Assembly: GCA_002280855.1 (NCBI GenBank)
Contig: NCEU01000003.1
Span: 248,001-312,000, forward strand
DNA: 64,000 nucleotides
Direction of reading: 5' to 3'
From: Sphingomonadales bacterium 32-65-25
GTDB lineage: Bacteria; Pseudomonadota; Alphaproteobacteria; Sphingomonadales; Sphingomonadaceae
Shown here: positions 27,348 through 36,411 of the stretch, piece by piece
Numbering within the stretch: the stretch's first letter is position 1
How the letters are laid out: every line of letters begins with the position of its first letter
The notes under the pieces: model-generated
Seen by the model: only the letters and a program-made list of their open reading frames with translations
The model's database searches: none
What the model was told of the DNA's origin: nothing
Position numbers and translations under genes: made by a program

Positions 27348-27461
27348 TTTCTTTCCCGTCTACGGTGTATGGCTTGCTTGCCATTGCCCCCACCCGTTCC
27401 TATCAGGCAAGGGCAATAGTGAAGCACCCCAACGGGGCACAAGCGAAGGAAGCAGCCGGCA

Positions 27462-28721
27462 ATGGCCCGGATCGTGATGAAATTTGGTGGCACCTCGATG
27501 GCGGGGACGGAGCGGATTCGCAACGTCGCCGCGCGGGTGAAACGCGAAGTGGACGCCGGCAACGAAGTGGCCGTGGTGGTTTCCGCCATGTCGGGCGAGA
27601 CGGACCGGCTGGTCGGCTATTGCCGCGAAGCCTCGCCGCTGGCTGATCCGGCCGAATATGACGTGGTGGTGGCCGCTGGCGAGCAGATCACCTCCGGCCT
27701 GCTGGCCATCACGCTGCAATCGCTGGGCGTGAAGGCGCGCAGCTGGCTGGGCTGGCAATTGCCGATCCGCACCAGCAGCGCCCATAGTGTGGCCCGCATC
27801 GAAGACATCGAAACAGCGGCCATCCTGGCCAGCATGGCGTCAGGCGAAGTGGCGGTGGTGCCGGGCTTCCAGGGGCTGACGGCGGATGAGCGGGTGACAA
27901 CGCTGGGTCGTGGCGGGTCCGATACGTCGGCAGTGGCGATGGCGGCGGCGCTGAAGGCGGATCGCTGCGACATCTATACTGATGTGGATGGCGTCTACAC
28001 GACCGATCCGCGCATCGTGCCGCGCGCCCGCAAATTGCATCGCATCACCTATGAAGAAATGCTGGAACTGGCCAGCGTGGGCGCCAAGGTGTTGCAGACA
28101 CGGTCGGTCGAACTGGCCATGAAGGAAAAAGTGGTGGTGCAGGTGCTGTCGAGCTTCTCCGACGCGCCGGGCACGCTGGTGGTGGACGAGGATGACGAGA
28201 TGGAACAGGAACTGATCGCCGGCATCGTGGCCGACAAGGGTGAAGCCAAGGTCACGCTGGTGGGCGTGCCCGACAAGCCCGGCGTGGTGGCCGGCATCTT
28301 CGGACCGCTGGCCGATGCCAATATCAATGTCGACATGATCGTGCAGAACATCGCCAAGGGGGAAGGCAAGACCGATGTCACCTTCACCGTGCCGCGCGCG
28401 CAGCTGCCGGCCTCGATGGACGTTCTGGAGAAGGCGCGCGATGCCATCGGTTTTGCGTCCTTGCTGGCCGATGACGATGTGGCCAAGATTTCGGTGGTGG
28501 GCGTCGGCATGAAGAGCCACGCCGGGGTGGCCGCCACCATGTTCCGCGCGCTGGCCAGCCGGGGGATCAACATCCAGGCCATCACCACCTCGGAAATCAA
28601 GGTGAGTGTGCTGATCCCGATGGATTATGTCGAACTGGCCGTGCGCGTGCTGCACACGGCCTATGGCCTGGATGGGCCGATTGCCGGCGATGTGGCCGAA
28701 GATGCGGAGAGCGATGCGTGA
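27462..28721 (+). CDS. lysC: Aspartate kinase
   Basis: 419 aa, the normal length of a single-function, lysine/threonine-sensitive aspartokinase. The kinase core starts with IVMKFGGTSMAGTERI and includes GRGGSDTSAVAMAAAL and DIYTDVDGVYTTDPRIV. Two C-terminal ACT domains follow (about 265-340 and 345-410), VTLVGVPDKPGVVAGIFGPL and ISVVGVGMKSHAGVAATMF. It makes aspartyl phosphate for lysine, threonine, methionine and diaminopimelate. The last is used by the murE product 18 kb away. AAGGAAG precedes the ATG. Its stop overlaps the next GTG start (GTGA). Confidence 0.97.
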   Translation: MARIVMKFGGTSMAGTERIRNVAARVKREVDAGNEVAVVVSAMSGETDRLVGYCREASPLADPAEYDVVVAAGEQITSGLLAITLQSLGVKARSWLGWQLPIRTSSAHSVARIEDIETAAILASMASGEVAVVPGFQGLTADERVTTLGRGGSDTSAVAMAAALKADRCDIYTDVDGVYTTDPRIVPRARKLHRITYEEMLELASVGAKVLQTRSVELAMKEKVVVQVLSSFSDAPGTLVVDEDDEMEQELIAGIVADKGEAKVTLVGVPDKPGVVAGIFGPLADANINVDMIVQNIAKGEGKTDVTFTVPRAQLPASMDVLEKARDAIGFASLLADDDVAKISVVGVGMKSHAGVAATMFRALASRGINIQAITTSEIKVSVLIPMDYVELAVRVLHTAYGLDGPIAGDVAEDAESDA

Positions 28722-29746
28722 GCGATACCCCCCACCTCGACGCTGCATCGGCCAAGGGCCGCGAATTCCTTGGCACCCGCCACGCCATCATGGCCGGCGC
28801 CATGACGTGGGTTTCGGAACGCCACCTGGTTTCCGCCATCTCCAATGCCGGCGGTTTCGGCGTGCTGGCGTGCGGGGCAATGCCGCCGGCCATCCTTGAA
28901 GCCGAAATCATCGCGACACGGGCGCTCACCAGCAAACCGTTCGGGGTGAACCTGATCACCCTGCACCCGCAGCTGGATGAACTGATCGATATCTGCGGCC
29001 GGCAAGGCGTGAGCCATGTCGTGTTGGCCGGCGGGCTGCCGTCGGGCGCGGCGATTGCCAAGATCAAGGGCTTTGGTGCCAAGCTGATGTGCTTTGCGCC
29101 CACCGCGGCGCTGGCGAAGAAGCTGGTGCGTTCGGGCGTGGATGCGATCATCATCGAAGGTTCTGAAGCCGGCGGCCATATTGGCCCGGTGTCGCTCACC
29201 GTGCTGGCGCAGGAAATCCTGCCGGTGATCACGGATGTGCCGGTGTTCGTCGCCGGCGGCATCGGGCGCGGCAATGCGATTGCCGCCTATCTGGAAATGG
29301 GCGCTTCAGGCGTGCAGCTTGGCACCCGCTTTGCCGCTGCAGCCGAAAGCGTGGCGCACGACAAGTTCAAGGCCGCGTTTGTCCGCGCTTCGGCCCGCGA
29401 TGCGCTGTCCAGCGTGCAAATCGATCCGCGCCTGCCGGTGATCCCGGTGCGCGCCTTGAAGAATGCCGGAAGCGAGGCCTTCAACGAGCGTCAGCGCGAA
29501 GTCGCCGCCGCAGTCGACCGTGGCGAGATGGACCTGGCCGCCGGGCAACTGGCCATCGAACATTATTGGGCCGGCGCGCTGCGCCGCGCCGTGGTGGATG
29601 GCGATGTCGAAGGCGGCAGCCTGATGGCCGGCCAATCGGTGGGTATGGTCACCAGCGTACAGCCAGTGGCCGAGATCATTGCGGAACTCACCACCGACGC
29701 CGAAGCCGCCCTGTCCCGCCGGACCGTCAGAGAGGCCGCTGCCTGA
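28718..29746 (+). CDS. NAD(P)H-dependent flavin oxidoreductase / nitronate monooxygenase
   Basis: 342 aa. FMN-dependent TIM barrel of the 2-nitropropane dioxygenase family: GAMTWVSERHLVSAISNAGG at the start, IEGSEAGGHIGP with the conserved histidine near the active site, VFVAGGIGRGNAIAAYL and GASGVQLGTRF for phosphate binding. Such enzymes oxidise nitronates or reduce quinones. Start is GTG at 28718, overlapping lysC, and its stop overlaps the ptsP start as TGATG. The three genes are one operon. Confidence 0.9.
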   Translation: MSDTPHLDAASAKGREFLGTRHAIMAGAMTWVSERHLVSAISNAGGFGVLACGAMPPAILEAEIIATRALTSKPFGVNLITLHPQLDELIDICGRQGVSHVVLAGGLPSGAAIAKIKGFGAKLMCFAPTAALAKKLVRSGVDAIIIEGSEAGGHIGPVSLTVLAQEILPVITDVPVFVAGGIGRGNAIAAYLEMGASGVQLGTRFAAAAESVAHDKFKAAFVRASARDALSSVQIDPRLPVIPVRALKNAGSEAFNERQREVAAAVDRGEMDLAAGQLAIEHYWAGALRRAVVDGDVEGGSLMAGQSVGMVTSVQPVAEIIAELTTDAEAALSRRTVREAAA

Positions 29747-32007
29747 TGGCCCAAGTCAACGCCGCCCGCGAAATCCTGCGCCGCCTTCACGATGTGATGG
29801 CCGGCAAGGCGGCGGCGCAGGTGAAGCTGAACCAGGTGGTAAAGCTGGTGGCGGCTGAACTGGGCAGCGAGGTCGCGTCCATCTACCTGCTGCGCGATGG
29901 CGTGCTGGAACTGTTTGCCACGCAAGGCCTGGCGCAATCGGCCGTGCATGTCACCCGGCTTTCGATGGGGCAGGGCCTGGTCGGCAATATCGCCGCCCGC
30001 CGCGAACCGCTGGCGCTGGCCGAAGCCAAGGCCCATCCCGATTTCGCCTATCGCCCGGAAACCGGCGAAGATGATTTCCACAGTTTCTGCGGCGTGCCGA
30101 TCCTGCGCCGCGAAGCCGCCATCGGCGTGCTCGCCGTGCAGCACCGCGAACCGCGCAATTATGCCGAAGTGGAAATCGAAGCGCTGCAAACCGTGGGCAT
30201 GGTGCTTTCGGAACTGATCCACGGCGCCGGGCTGGTGGATGATGCCCAGGCCGCCCGCATGCGCGCGGCAAACTCTGGGCCAACGCGCCTCAACGGCCTG
30301 AAGCTGGTTGATGGCCTTGCCCGCGGTGTGGCGGTGTTTCACCAGCCGCGCGTGGTGGTGGAACACACGGTTGCCGACGATGTCGATGCCGAACGCGTGC
30401 GGCTGGTGGATGCCTTTGCCCGCATGCGCACCCAGATCGACGACATGATGGGCCGATCCGAATTCGTTGCCGGCACCGATCACCACGAGATCCTCGAAAC
30501 CTACAAGATGTTTGCCTATGATGAAGGCTGGGCGCGGCGCATCAACGAGGCGATCGAAACCGGCCTGACCGCCGAAGCCGCCGTGGAGCGCGTGCAATCG
30601 CGCAACCGGCTGCGCATGCGATCGATCGACGATCCGTACCTCAAGGAACGGCTCACCGATCTCGATGATCTCGCCAACCGGCTGCTGCGCATCCTTTCGG
30701 GCCAGTTGGGCACGGCGGCGCAGATCGGCATCACCGGCGATGCCATATTGATCGCCCGCAATCTCGGCCCGGCCGAACTGCTGGAATATGACAAGCGCCA
30801 CCTGAAAGGCGTGGTGCTGGAAGAAGGCAGCCTGACGGCGCACGTCATCATCGTTGCCCGCGCCATGGGCGTGCCCGTGCTTGGCCGCGTCGATCAGCTG
30901 TTTGCCAACGTGAACGACGGCGATGAGCTGATCGTTGATGCCGGCAACAATGCGCTGCTGATCCGGCCGACGGCAGCCACGATCAAATCCTATCAGGCGA
31001 TGCGGGCGCTGAAAGCGCGCCAGGCCGAACAATGGGCCAAGGTGCGCGATCTGCCGGCCATTTCCAAGGATGGCCGCCATATCGCCCTCTACATGAATGC
31101 CGGCCTGCTCGATGATGCCGCCGCCATCCCGCTGGCCGGCGCCGATGGCATCGGGTTGTTCCGCACCGAATTCCAGTTCCTGGTTTCCGCCACCCTGCCC
31201 CGCCGCGAACGCCAGCAGAGCCTGTATCGCGGCGTGCTGGAAGCCGCAGGCGACAAGCCGGTGGTGTTCCGCACCGTCGATATCGGCGGCGACAAGGCGG
31301 TGCCTTATATCGACGGCGACGAGGAAGACGAGAACCCGGCGATGGGCTGGCGCGCCCTGCGGCTGGCGCTCGGCCGCTCCGGCCTGATGAAGGTGCAGGC
31401 CCGCGCCCTGCTGGAGGCTGCAGCCGGCCGCACGCTCAATGTGATGTTCCCGATGGTGTCCGAACCCTGGGAATTTGCCGAAGCCCGCGCGCTGGTGGAA
31501 CAGCAGCGCGAGCGGCTGGCCCGCACCGGCCACGCCGTGCCCACCGAGATCCTTTATGGCGCCATGATCGAGGTGCCGGCCCTGATCGAGCAGCTCGACT
31601 TGCTGCTGCCGATGACGGATTTCGTCTCCATCGGCACCAACGATCTCACGCAGTTCCTGTTCGCCGCCGACCGCGCCAATCCGCGTCTGGCCGACCGTTA
31701 CGACTGGCTGTCCCCCGCCATCCTGCGCGTCATCCGCCGCGTGGTGTGTGCGGCTGCTGAGCATAATGTGCCGGTGACGGTGTGTGGCGAAATGGGCGGG
31801 CGGCCGTTGGAGGCGCTGGCGCTGATCGCGCTGGGCGTCGAACGCCTCTCCATCACGCCGGCCGGCATCGGCCCGATCAAGGCGATGATTCGTTCAGCAA
31901 CGCTGGAGCCGCTGTCGCAGGCCATGCAGGAGTGGCTGGCCAAGCCGGGCGTCAACATCCGCGCCGAGTTGTCGAGCGCTGCGAAGCGGCAGGGGCTCAG
32001 CTTCTAG
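29746..32007 (+). CDS. ptsP: PtsP: phosphoenolpyruvate-protein phosphotransferase of the nitrogen PTS (EI-Ntr)
   Basis: 753 aa from the ATG at 29746 (overlapping the previous stop). An N-terminal GAF domain (about residues 15-165) is followed by the enzyme I architecture: N-terminal domain, the phosphohistidine H366 in LTAHVIIVARAMGVP, and the PEP-binding barrel with FRTEFQFL, DIGGDKAVPY and catalytic Cys680 in VTVCGEMGG. It passes phosphate from PEP to NPr and EIIA-Ntr, a regulatory relay tied to nitrogen, potassium and envelope control rather than sugar uptake. ptsO and ptsN are not in the window. Its stop shares CTAG with the convergent YCII gene. Confidence 0.96.
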   Translation: MAQVNAAREILRRLHDVMAGKAAAQVKLNQVVKLVAAELGSEVASIYLLRDGVLELFATQGLAQSAVHVTRLSMGQGLVGNIAARREPLALAEAKAHPDFAYRPETGEDDFHSFCGVPILRREAAIGVLAVQHREPRNYAEVEIEALQTVGMVLSELIHGAGLVDDAQAARMRAANSGPTRLNGLKLVDGLARGVAVFHQPRVVVEHTVADDVDAERVRLVDAFARMRTQIDDMMGRSEFVAGTDHHEILETYKMFAYDEGWARRINEAIETGLTAEAAVERVQSRNRLRMRSIDDPYLKERLTDLDDLANRLLRILSGQLGTAAQIGITGDAILIARNLGPAELLEYDKRHLKGVVLEEGSLTAHVIIVARAMGVPVLGRVDQLFANVNDGDELIVDAGNNALLIRPTAATIKSYQAMRALKARQAEQWAKVRDLPAISKDGRHIALYMNAGLLDDAAAIPLAGADGIGLFRTEFQFLVSATLPRRERQQSLYRGVLEAAGDKPVVFRTVDIGGDKAVPYIDGDEEDENPAMGWRALRLALGRSGLMKVQARALLEAAAGRTLNVMFPMVSEPWEFAEARALVEQQRERLARTGHAVPTEILYGAMIEVPALIEQLDLLLPMTDFVSIGTNDLTQFLFAADRANPRLADRYDWLSPAILRVIRRVVCAAAEHNVPVTVCGEMGGRPLEALALIALGVERLSITPAGIGPIKAMIRSATLEPLSQAMQEWLAKPGVNIRAELSSAAKRQGLSF

Positions 32008-32282
32008 GGCAGCACCTTGTGCCAATTGGTCACCGACCGGCTCTCGAACAGCCCGGCCAGATGATAGGGATCGGCATTGGCAAAGGCGATCGCCGCATCG
32101 CGATCATCGAATTCCATGATCAGCAGGCTGCCCATCGCCCGGCCATCGGGACGCAAAAGCGGCCCACCAACCAGCACCTGATCCTTGAAGGCGTTGATAT
32201 GGGCCAGATGATCAGGCCGCGTTTGCACACGCAGTTCGGCGCTGTCGGGCTTGTCGATGCAATGAATGGCAAACCAGGGCAT
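32004..32282 (-). CDS. YCII-domain protein
   Basis: 92 aa from the ATG at 32282. It matches the YCII (YciI-like) fold: PWFAIHCIDKPDSAELRVQTR, RPDHLAHI with a conserved histidine-containing segment, and GSLLIMEFDDRDAAIAFANADPYH. These small ferredoxin-like proteins have hydrolase or lyase activities in a few cases, otherwise unknown. AGG lies 9 nt upstream. The 214 nt between it and the rpmB promoter shows no further feature. Confidence 0.88.
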   Translation of the reverse strand: MPWFAIHCIDKPDSAELRVQTRPDHLAHINAFKDQVLVGGPLLRPDGRAMGSLLIMEFDDRDAAIAFANADPYHLAGLFESRSVTNWHKVLP

Positions 32283-32496
32283 GAATCGAACCTGCCGGCG
32301 CCGTTGATTCGCCACCGTTGATTTCGGTTTAGCCCGGCAAAAGCGGTGAGAAAAGGGCCATGTGCCCGATTGGGGGCGGCCTGAACCGGGCGCGTGCCGG
32401 GCAGCGATTCGCGGCGACCCGGCCCGGCCTGCCGCACACGGCGTTGGCCAAGGCGCTGAAATGGCCGGGCTGCCGAGGGGAAAGGCCGCGCAACAG

Positions 32497-32525
32497 TTGA
32501 CGCCGCAGCGCCCCTCCGCTATGCG
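32497..32525 (+). promoter_or_regulatory. Candidate sigma-70 promoter of rpmB
   Basis: TTGACG at 32497-32502, exactly 17 nt of spacer, and TATGCG at 32520-32525. This leaves a leader of about 60 nt before rpmB. The 307-nt gap between the YCII gene and rpmB otherwise holds GC-rich sequence without a convincing gene. Confidence 0.5.
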
Positions 32526-32589
32526 CGCCGGTCTGTTGCTGGTCCGTACGGGCTGGCATTTGCGAAATTCTTGATGACAGGATTGAACG

Positions 32590-32880
32590 ATGTCGCGCGT
32601 TTGCGAATTGACCGCCAAGGGCCGCCAGGTTGGCCACAACGTGTCCCACGCCAACAACAAGACCAAGCGCACCTTTCTGCCCAACCTGCAGAACGTGACG
32701 CTGCTGTCTGATGCGTTGGGCAAGGGCGTGCGTCTGCGCGTTTCCATGAACGGTCTGCGTTCGGTCGAACATGTCGGCGGCCTTGATAACTGGCTGGTCA
32801 AGACCAAGGATGAGCTTCTGTCTGACCGCTGCGTCAAGCTGAAGAAGGAAATCAACAAGAAGCTGACCGCCGCCGCCTGA
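32590..32880 (+). CDS. rpmB: 50S ribosomal protein L28
   Basis: 96 aa, highly basic. L28 signature: [20 protein letters not shown] followed by [15 protein letters not shown], and a lysine-rich C-terminus ([14 protein letters not shown]). The four-cysteine zinc-ribbon form seen in some L28 proteins is absent (one cysteine at C5 and one near the end), i.e. the zinc-free type. AGGA precedes the ATG. A terminator follows 29 nt after the stop, so it is probably a single-gene transcript. Confidence 0.97.
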   Translation: MSRVCELTAKGRQVGHNVSHANNKTKRTFLPNLQNVTLLSDALGKGVRLRVSMNGLRSVEHVGGLDNWLVKTKDELLSDRCVKLKKEINKKLTAAA

Positions 32881-32908
32881 GGCCGCGCTGCTCTTGTGAT
32901 TCGCCAAG

Positions 32909-32941
32909 GCGGCCGGGTATCAAGCCCGGCCGCTTTTGTTT
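32909..32941 (+). terminator. Rho-independent terminator after rpmB
   Basis: Stem GCGGCCGGG (32909-32917) and CCCGGCCGC (32925-32933), 9 bp with a 7-nt loop, followed by TTTTGTTT. It lies 28 nt after the rpmB stop. Confidence 0.85.
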
Positions 32942-32983
32942 GCGCCGCTTTTGTTTGTGCCTGCATCTTTTATGCTGCCCGCC

Positions 32984-33604
32984 ATGCGCTCCAACCCCGT
33001 GATTCGCCCCGCCACCCTGGCAGACCGCCCGGCCATCATCGCCGTGCTGGCCGCTGCCTTCATCGATGATCCGGCGCTGGCGTGGATCTTCCCCGATGCC
33101 GCCCGGCGCCCCGCCCGGCTGACCCGATTCTTTGATCTGATCACCCGTGCTGATGGCCGGCTGCCCCTGGCCCATGTCGCCTGCGCCAGCGACGGCCGCA
33201 TCATCGGCGCCGCGCTGTGGCGACCGCCGGGGGCATGGGCGCTGCCCACCACCAGCCTGATCGCCAACCTGCCGCGCCTTGCCGCCACCTTCACCACCGC
33301 CCTGCCGCGCACGCTGGGCCTGATGGGCGCCATGGACCATCAGCATGATCGCCGCCCGCACTGGTATCTGCAGTTCATCGGCGTTTCGCCCGCAGGGCAA
33401 GGCCAGGGCGTGGGCGGTGCCCTGCTGCGTGCCGGCCTGGCTCGCGCCGCAGGCCAGCCCTGCTATCTTGAAACTGCCACGCCATCGAACGTCGGCCTTT
33501 ATCAGGCGCATGGCTTTGCCGTGCGCAATGAATGGCAACATGGTGATGCGCCGCATTTCTGGTCGATGTGGCACCCCGGCAGCGTCAGCGCAGCGGCGCA
33601 ATGA
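32984..33604 (+). CDS. GNAT family N-acetyltransferase
   Basis: 206 aa from the ATG at 32984 (an ATG at 32972 is an alternative; neither has a good ribosome-binding site). GNAT features: IRPATLADRPAIIAVLAAAF at the start, WYLQFIGVSPAGQGQGVGGALL as motif A with the acetyl-CoA loop Q-x-x-G-x-G/A, and PCYLETATPSNVGLYQAHGF as motif B. The substrate is unknown. The end overlaps the convergent phytase-like gene by 20 nt. Confidence 0.88.
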   Translation: MRSNPVIRPATLADRPAIIAVLAAAFIDDPALAWIFPDAARRPARLTRFFDLITRADGRLPLAHVACASDGRIIGAALWRPPGAWALPTTSLIANLPRLAATFTTALPRTLGLMGAMDHQHDRRPHWYLQFIGVSPAGQGQGVGGALLRAGLARAAGQPCYLETATPSNVGLYQAHGFAVRNEWQHGDAPHFWSMWHPGSVSAAAQ

Positions 33605-34574
33605 TCTCCAGTTGCAGCAGCAGCGTGCGCTGCGCGGCCGAGAAATTGTCATCGGACACCAGATAGACAATCGGCGGCCCGGTTTTGCGGCGGACCAGTG
33701 CGATGCCTTCCATATTGTCCACTGGCCACTTGCCATCCCGCCCCCAGCGCGCCAGCAGCCGGCCGGGTGCGGCGCTGCCGCCGGCCAGCACCGGCGCCAG
33801 ATCGACGATGCTGATCGCAGCGGCGGTTTCGGCACCGGTAAAACGGCGGTGCAGCACCAGCAGGTGGGTTTCGTCCAGGGTCACCGCATCGGTGGGCGCA
33901 AAGCCCGCCACCGCGTCGATCCGGATCGGGCGCGTCTTGCCATCAGCCGCCACCAGCAGCGCCGCCGCGTGGCCATCGCCGCTGCGCACCGCCTCGGCAA
34001 TCCACACCAAGCCGCCATCGCCCAGCACCGCCAGCGATTCGCCGCCGCCATTGGGCGGCCAGCCCATGGTATCGGTGCGATACAGCGGCGCGCCGGCCGG
34101 CGTGAGCGGCGGGCCGTGGCCGGCAAAACTCAGGATGCGATGCTGCTGCTCAAGGCTCACCAGCGTGTGGCCATCCGGCGTGAAGGCAATCGCTTCGGCA
34201 TCGCGATCGCTTTTCACGTCGCCGGGCATGCTGATGCTGCCGATTTCGCCCGAGGGTGCGCCGGGGCGGAACAGCAGCCAATCCCCGGCATCGGTCACCG
34301 CCAGCAACCGGCCATCCGGCAGCGCGGCAAGGCCGGAGAGGCCGCCGAACGCCTGTTCCGGGCTGGTCAACACAGCCGCGCTCGTCAGGCGGAACGGGCC
34401 GATCTTGCTGCCAGCGCCGGCCAGCGGCGCGGCGGCAATCGCAATGCTGTGCCGCGGCTGGTTGGCGGCGATGGCCGGCGGGCGCAGCTCTGTCCACAAG
34501 ATCCAGATGGCGGCCACCAGCAGGGCGGCGAGCCCAGCATGTTGGCTGGCTTGGGAAATCGCCACGCGCCTCAT
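33585..34574 (-). CDS. Esterase-like activity of phytase family protein (exported)
   Basis: 329 aa from the ATG at 34574. A leader with a hydrophobic segment (HAGLAALLVAAIWILW) gives export or anchoring. The body is a six-bladed-propeller-like domain of the phytase-type esterase family, with repeated motifs GGLSGLAALPDGRLLAVTDAG, AIAFTPDGHTLVSLEQQHRI and NGGGESLAVLGDG. Substrate unknown. It is divergent from recQ by 46 nt. Confidence 0.82.
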   Translation of the reverse strand: MRRVAISQASQHAGLAALLVAAIWILWTELRPPAIAANQPRHSIAIAAAPLAGAGSKIGPFRLTSAAVLTSPEQAFGGLSGLAALPDGRLLAVTDAGDWLLFRPGAPSGEIGSISMPGDVKSDRDAEAIAFTPDGHTLVSLEQQHRILSFAGHGPPLTPAGAPLYRTDTMGWPPNGGGESLAVLGDGGLVWIAEAVRSGDGHAAALLVAADGKTRPIRIDAVAGFAPTDAVTLDETHLLVLHRRFTGAETAAAISIVDLAPVLAGGSAAPGRLLARWGRDGKWPVDNMEGIALVRRKTGPPIVYLVSDDNFSAAQRTLLLQLEIIAPLR

Positions 34575-34620
34575 GGAAAAAGCATAGCAGGCAGGGAACG
34601 CCTTCGCTATCCACGCCGCC

Positions 34621-36411
34621 ATGACCCCCCATGAAATCCTGCACCGTGTGTTCGGCCACGCCGAATTCCGCGGCCCCCAGGAACAGATCATCAGCGACGT
34701 GGTTGCTGGCCGCGACTGCCTGGCGATCATGCCCACCGGGGCGGGCAAATCGCTGTGCTATCAGGTGCCGGCCTTGGTGCGGCCCGGCACAGCGCTGGTG
34801 ATATCGCCGTTGATCGCGCTGATGGAAGATCAGGTGCAGGCACTGCACACCCAGGGCGTGCGTGCCGGCACGTTGAACAGCCAATCGGCCGATGGCGGCC
34901 AGGTGTGGCGTGATTTCGTCGATGGCCAGCTCGATCTTCTCTATGTCTCGCCCGAACGCGCGCTTTCCGATGGTTTTGGCCAGATGGTGCAGCGCACGGA
35001 AATCGCCCTGATCGCCATCGACGAAGCCCATTGCGTTTCCCAGTGGGGCCATGATTTCCGCCCCGAATATCGCCGCCTGAAGCCGTTTTGTGATTCCCTG
35101 CCCGGCGTGCCGCGCATTGCGCTCACCGCCACCGCCGATCGCGAGACCCGCGCCGATATCGCGCTGCAGCTGGGCATTGCCAGCGATCGCATCACGCTTT
35201 CCGGCTTTGATCGGCCCAATATCCGCTATGACGTGGTGGGGCGCGATAACCTCCACCGCCAGCTGTTGGCCTTCATGGCCGGGCAGGCCGGGCGCGCCGG
35301 CATCATCTATGCCCCCACCCGCGCCGCCACCGAAAAGATCTGCGACTGGCTGGTGGAAGCCGGCTATCGCGCCCGGCCCTATCATGCCGGGTTGGAAGCC
35401 GGCATCCGCAGCCGGCACCAGGCGGATTTCGTGAAAAGCGAAGACATGGTGATGTGCGCCACCATCGCCTTTGGCATGGGCATCAACAAACCCGATGTGC
35501 GTTTCGTGGTGCACGCCGGCCTGCCCAAATCGATCGAGTCCTATTATCAGGAAACCGGCCGCGCCGGGCGCGATGGCGACCCGGCCGTGGCGCACCTGAT
35601 CTGGGGCGGCGAAGATGTCGCCCGGCTGCGCGGCTTCATCGCCGCCGGCGATGGCAGTGATGCCCACAAGGCCAATGAAGCCCGCCGCATGAACGCGCTG
35701 ATTGCTTTCCTCGAAACGGCGGGGTGCCGGCGACAGGAACTGCTGCGCTATTTCGGCGAAACCGCGCCAGCCACCTGTGGGAACTGCGACAATTGCCTGA
35801 ACCCGCCCACGCTGCTGGATGCCACCGAAGCCGCGCGCAAGCTGCTTTCGGCGGTGTATCGCACCGGGCAGCGCTTTGGCACCGGCCACCTGATCGAGGT
35901 GCTGGGCGGCAAGGCGACCGAAAAAGTGCAGAAATTCGGCCACGACCGATCCAGCGTGTTCGGCATCGGCAAGGATTGGCCCGCCGATCAGTGGAAAAGC
36001 CTGGCCCGCCAGCTGGAAGCCATCGACGCGTTGGAACGCGATTCCCAGCACGGTGGCCTGGTGCTGGGCCCGGCGGCGCGGCCGATCCTGAAGGGCGAAG
36101 TGGCCATCAACCTGAAACAGGTGGTGCCGCGCGCTTTTGCCAAATCGGCGGCAAAAGCCGGCAGCAGCGCGGCCGAGGTCGCCCCACAGGATCGCGGCCT
36201 GTTCGACGAACTGCGGGCGCTGCGCCGGCAACTCGCCGCCGATGCCGGGGTGCCGCCCTATATCGTGTTTGCCGATGCAACCCTGCGCGCCATGGCCGCC
36301 CGCCGCCCGCAGACGATGGCCGATATGGCCCGCATCCCCGGCGTGGGTGCGGTGAAGCTGGAAAGCTGGGGACCGGCCTTTCTGGCCGCGATTACCGCCT
36401 CAGCAGCCTGA
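34621..36411 (+). CDS. recQ: ATP-dependent DNA helicase RecQ
   Basis: 596 aa, normal RecQ length. Walker A MPTGAGKSLCYQ with K43, DEAH at 134-137 followed by the aromatic-rich loop CVSQWGHDFRPEY, motif V/VI GRAGRDGDPA, the RQC zinc site with four cysteines (CRRQELLRYFGETAPAT then CGNCDNC), and a C-terminal HRDC domain (ELRALRRQLAADAGVPPYIV). It is a 3'-5' helicase in RecF-pathway recombination and replication-fork repair. It overlaps the convergent Gly/Trp-rich gene by 12 nt. Confidence 0.96.
   Translation: MTPHEILHRVFGHAEFRGPQEQIISDVVAGRDCLAIMPTGAGKSLCYQVPALVRPGTALVISPLIALMEDQVQALHTQGVRAGTLNSQSADGGQVWRDFVDGQLDLLYVSPERALSDGFGQMVQRTEIALIAIDEAHCVSQWGHDFRPEYRRLKPFCDSLPGVPRIALTATADRETRADIALQLGIASDRITLSGFDRPNIRYDVVGRDNLHRQLLAFMAGQAGRAGIIYAPTRAATEKICDWLVEAGYRARPYHAGLEAGIRSRHQADFVKSEDMVMCATIAFGMGINKPDVRFVVHAGLPKSIESYYQETGRAGRDGDPAVAHLIWGGEDVARLRGFIAAGDGSDAHKANEARRMNALIAFLETAGCRRQELLRYFGETAPATCGNCDNCLNPPTLLDATEAARKLLSAVYRTGQRFGTGHLIEVLGGKATEKVQKFGHDRSSVFGIGKDWPADQWKSLARQLEAIDALERDSQHGGLVLGPAARPILKGEVAINLKQVVPRAFAKSAAKAGSSAAEVAPQDRGLFDELRALRRQLAADAGVPPYIVFADATLRAMAARRPQTMADMARIPGVGAVKLESWGPAFLAAITASAA

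Noticed and set aside
27383..27417. Possible lysC leader hairpin (ATTGCCC and GGGCAAT)
   Set aside because: The 7-bp stem with a 21-nt loop is weak, and no attenuator, lysine riboswitch or T-box feature is visible.
32362..32574. Small plus-strand frame between the YCII and rpmB genes
   Set aside because: It overlaps the candidate rpmB promoter, has no ribosome-binding site or domain, and its composition looks random.
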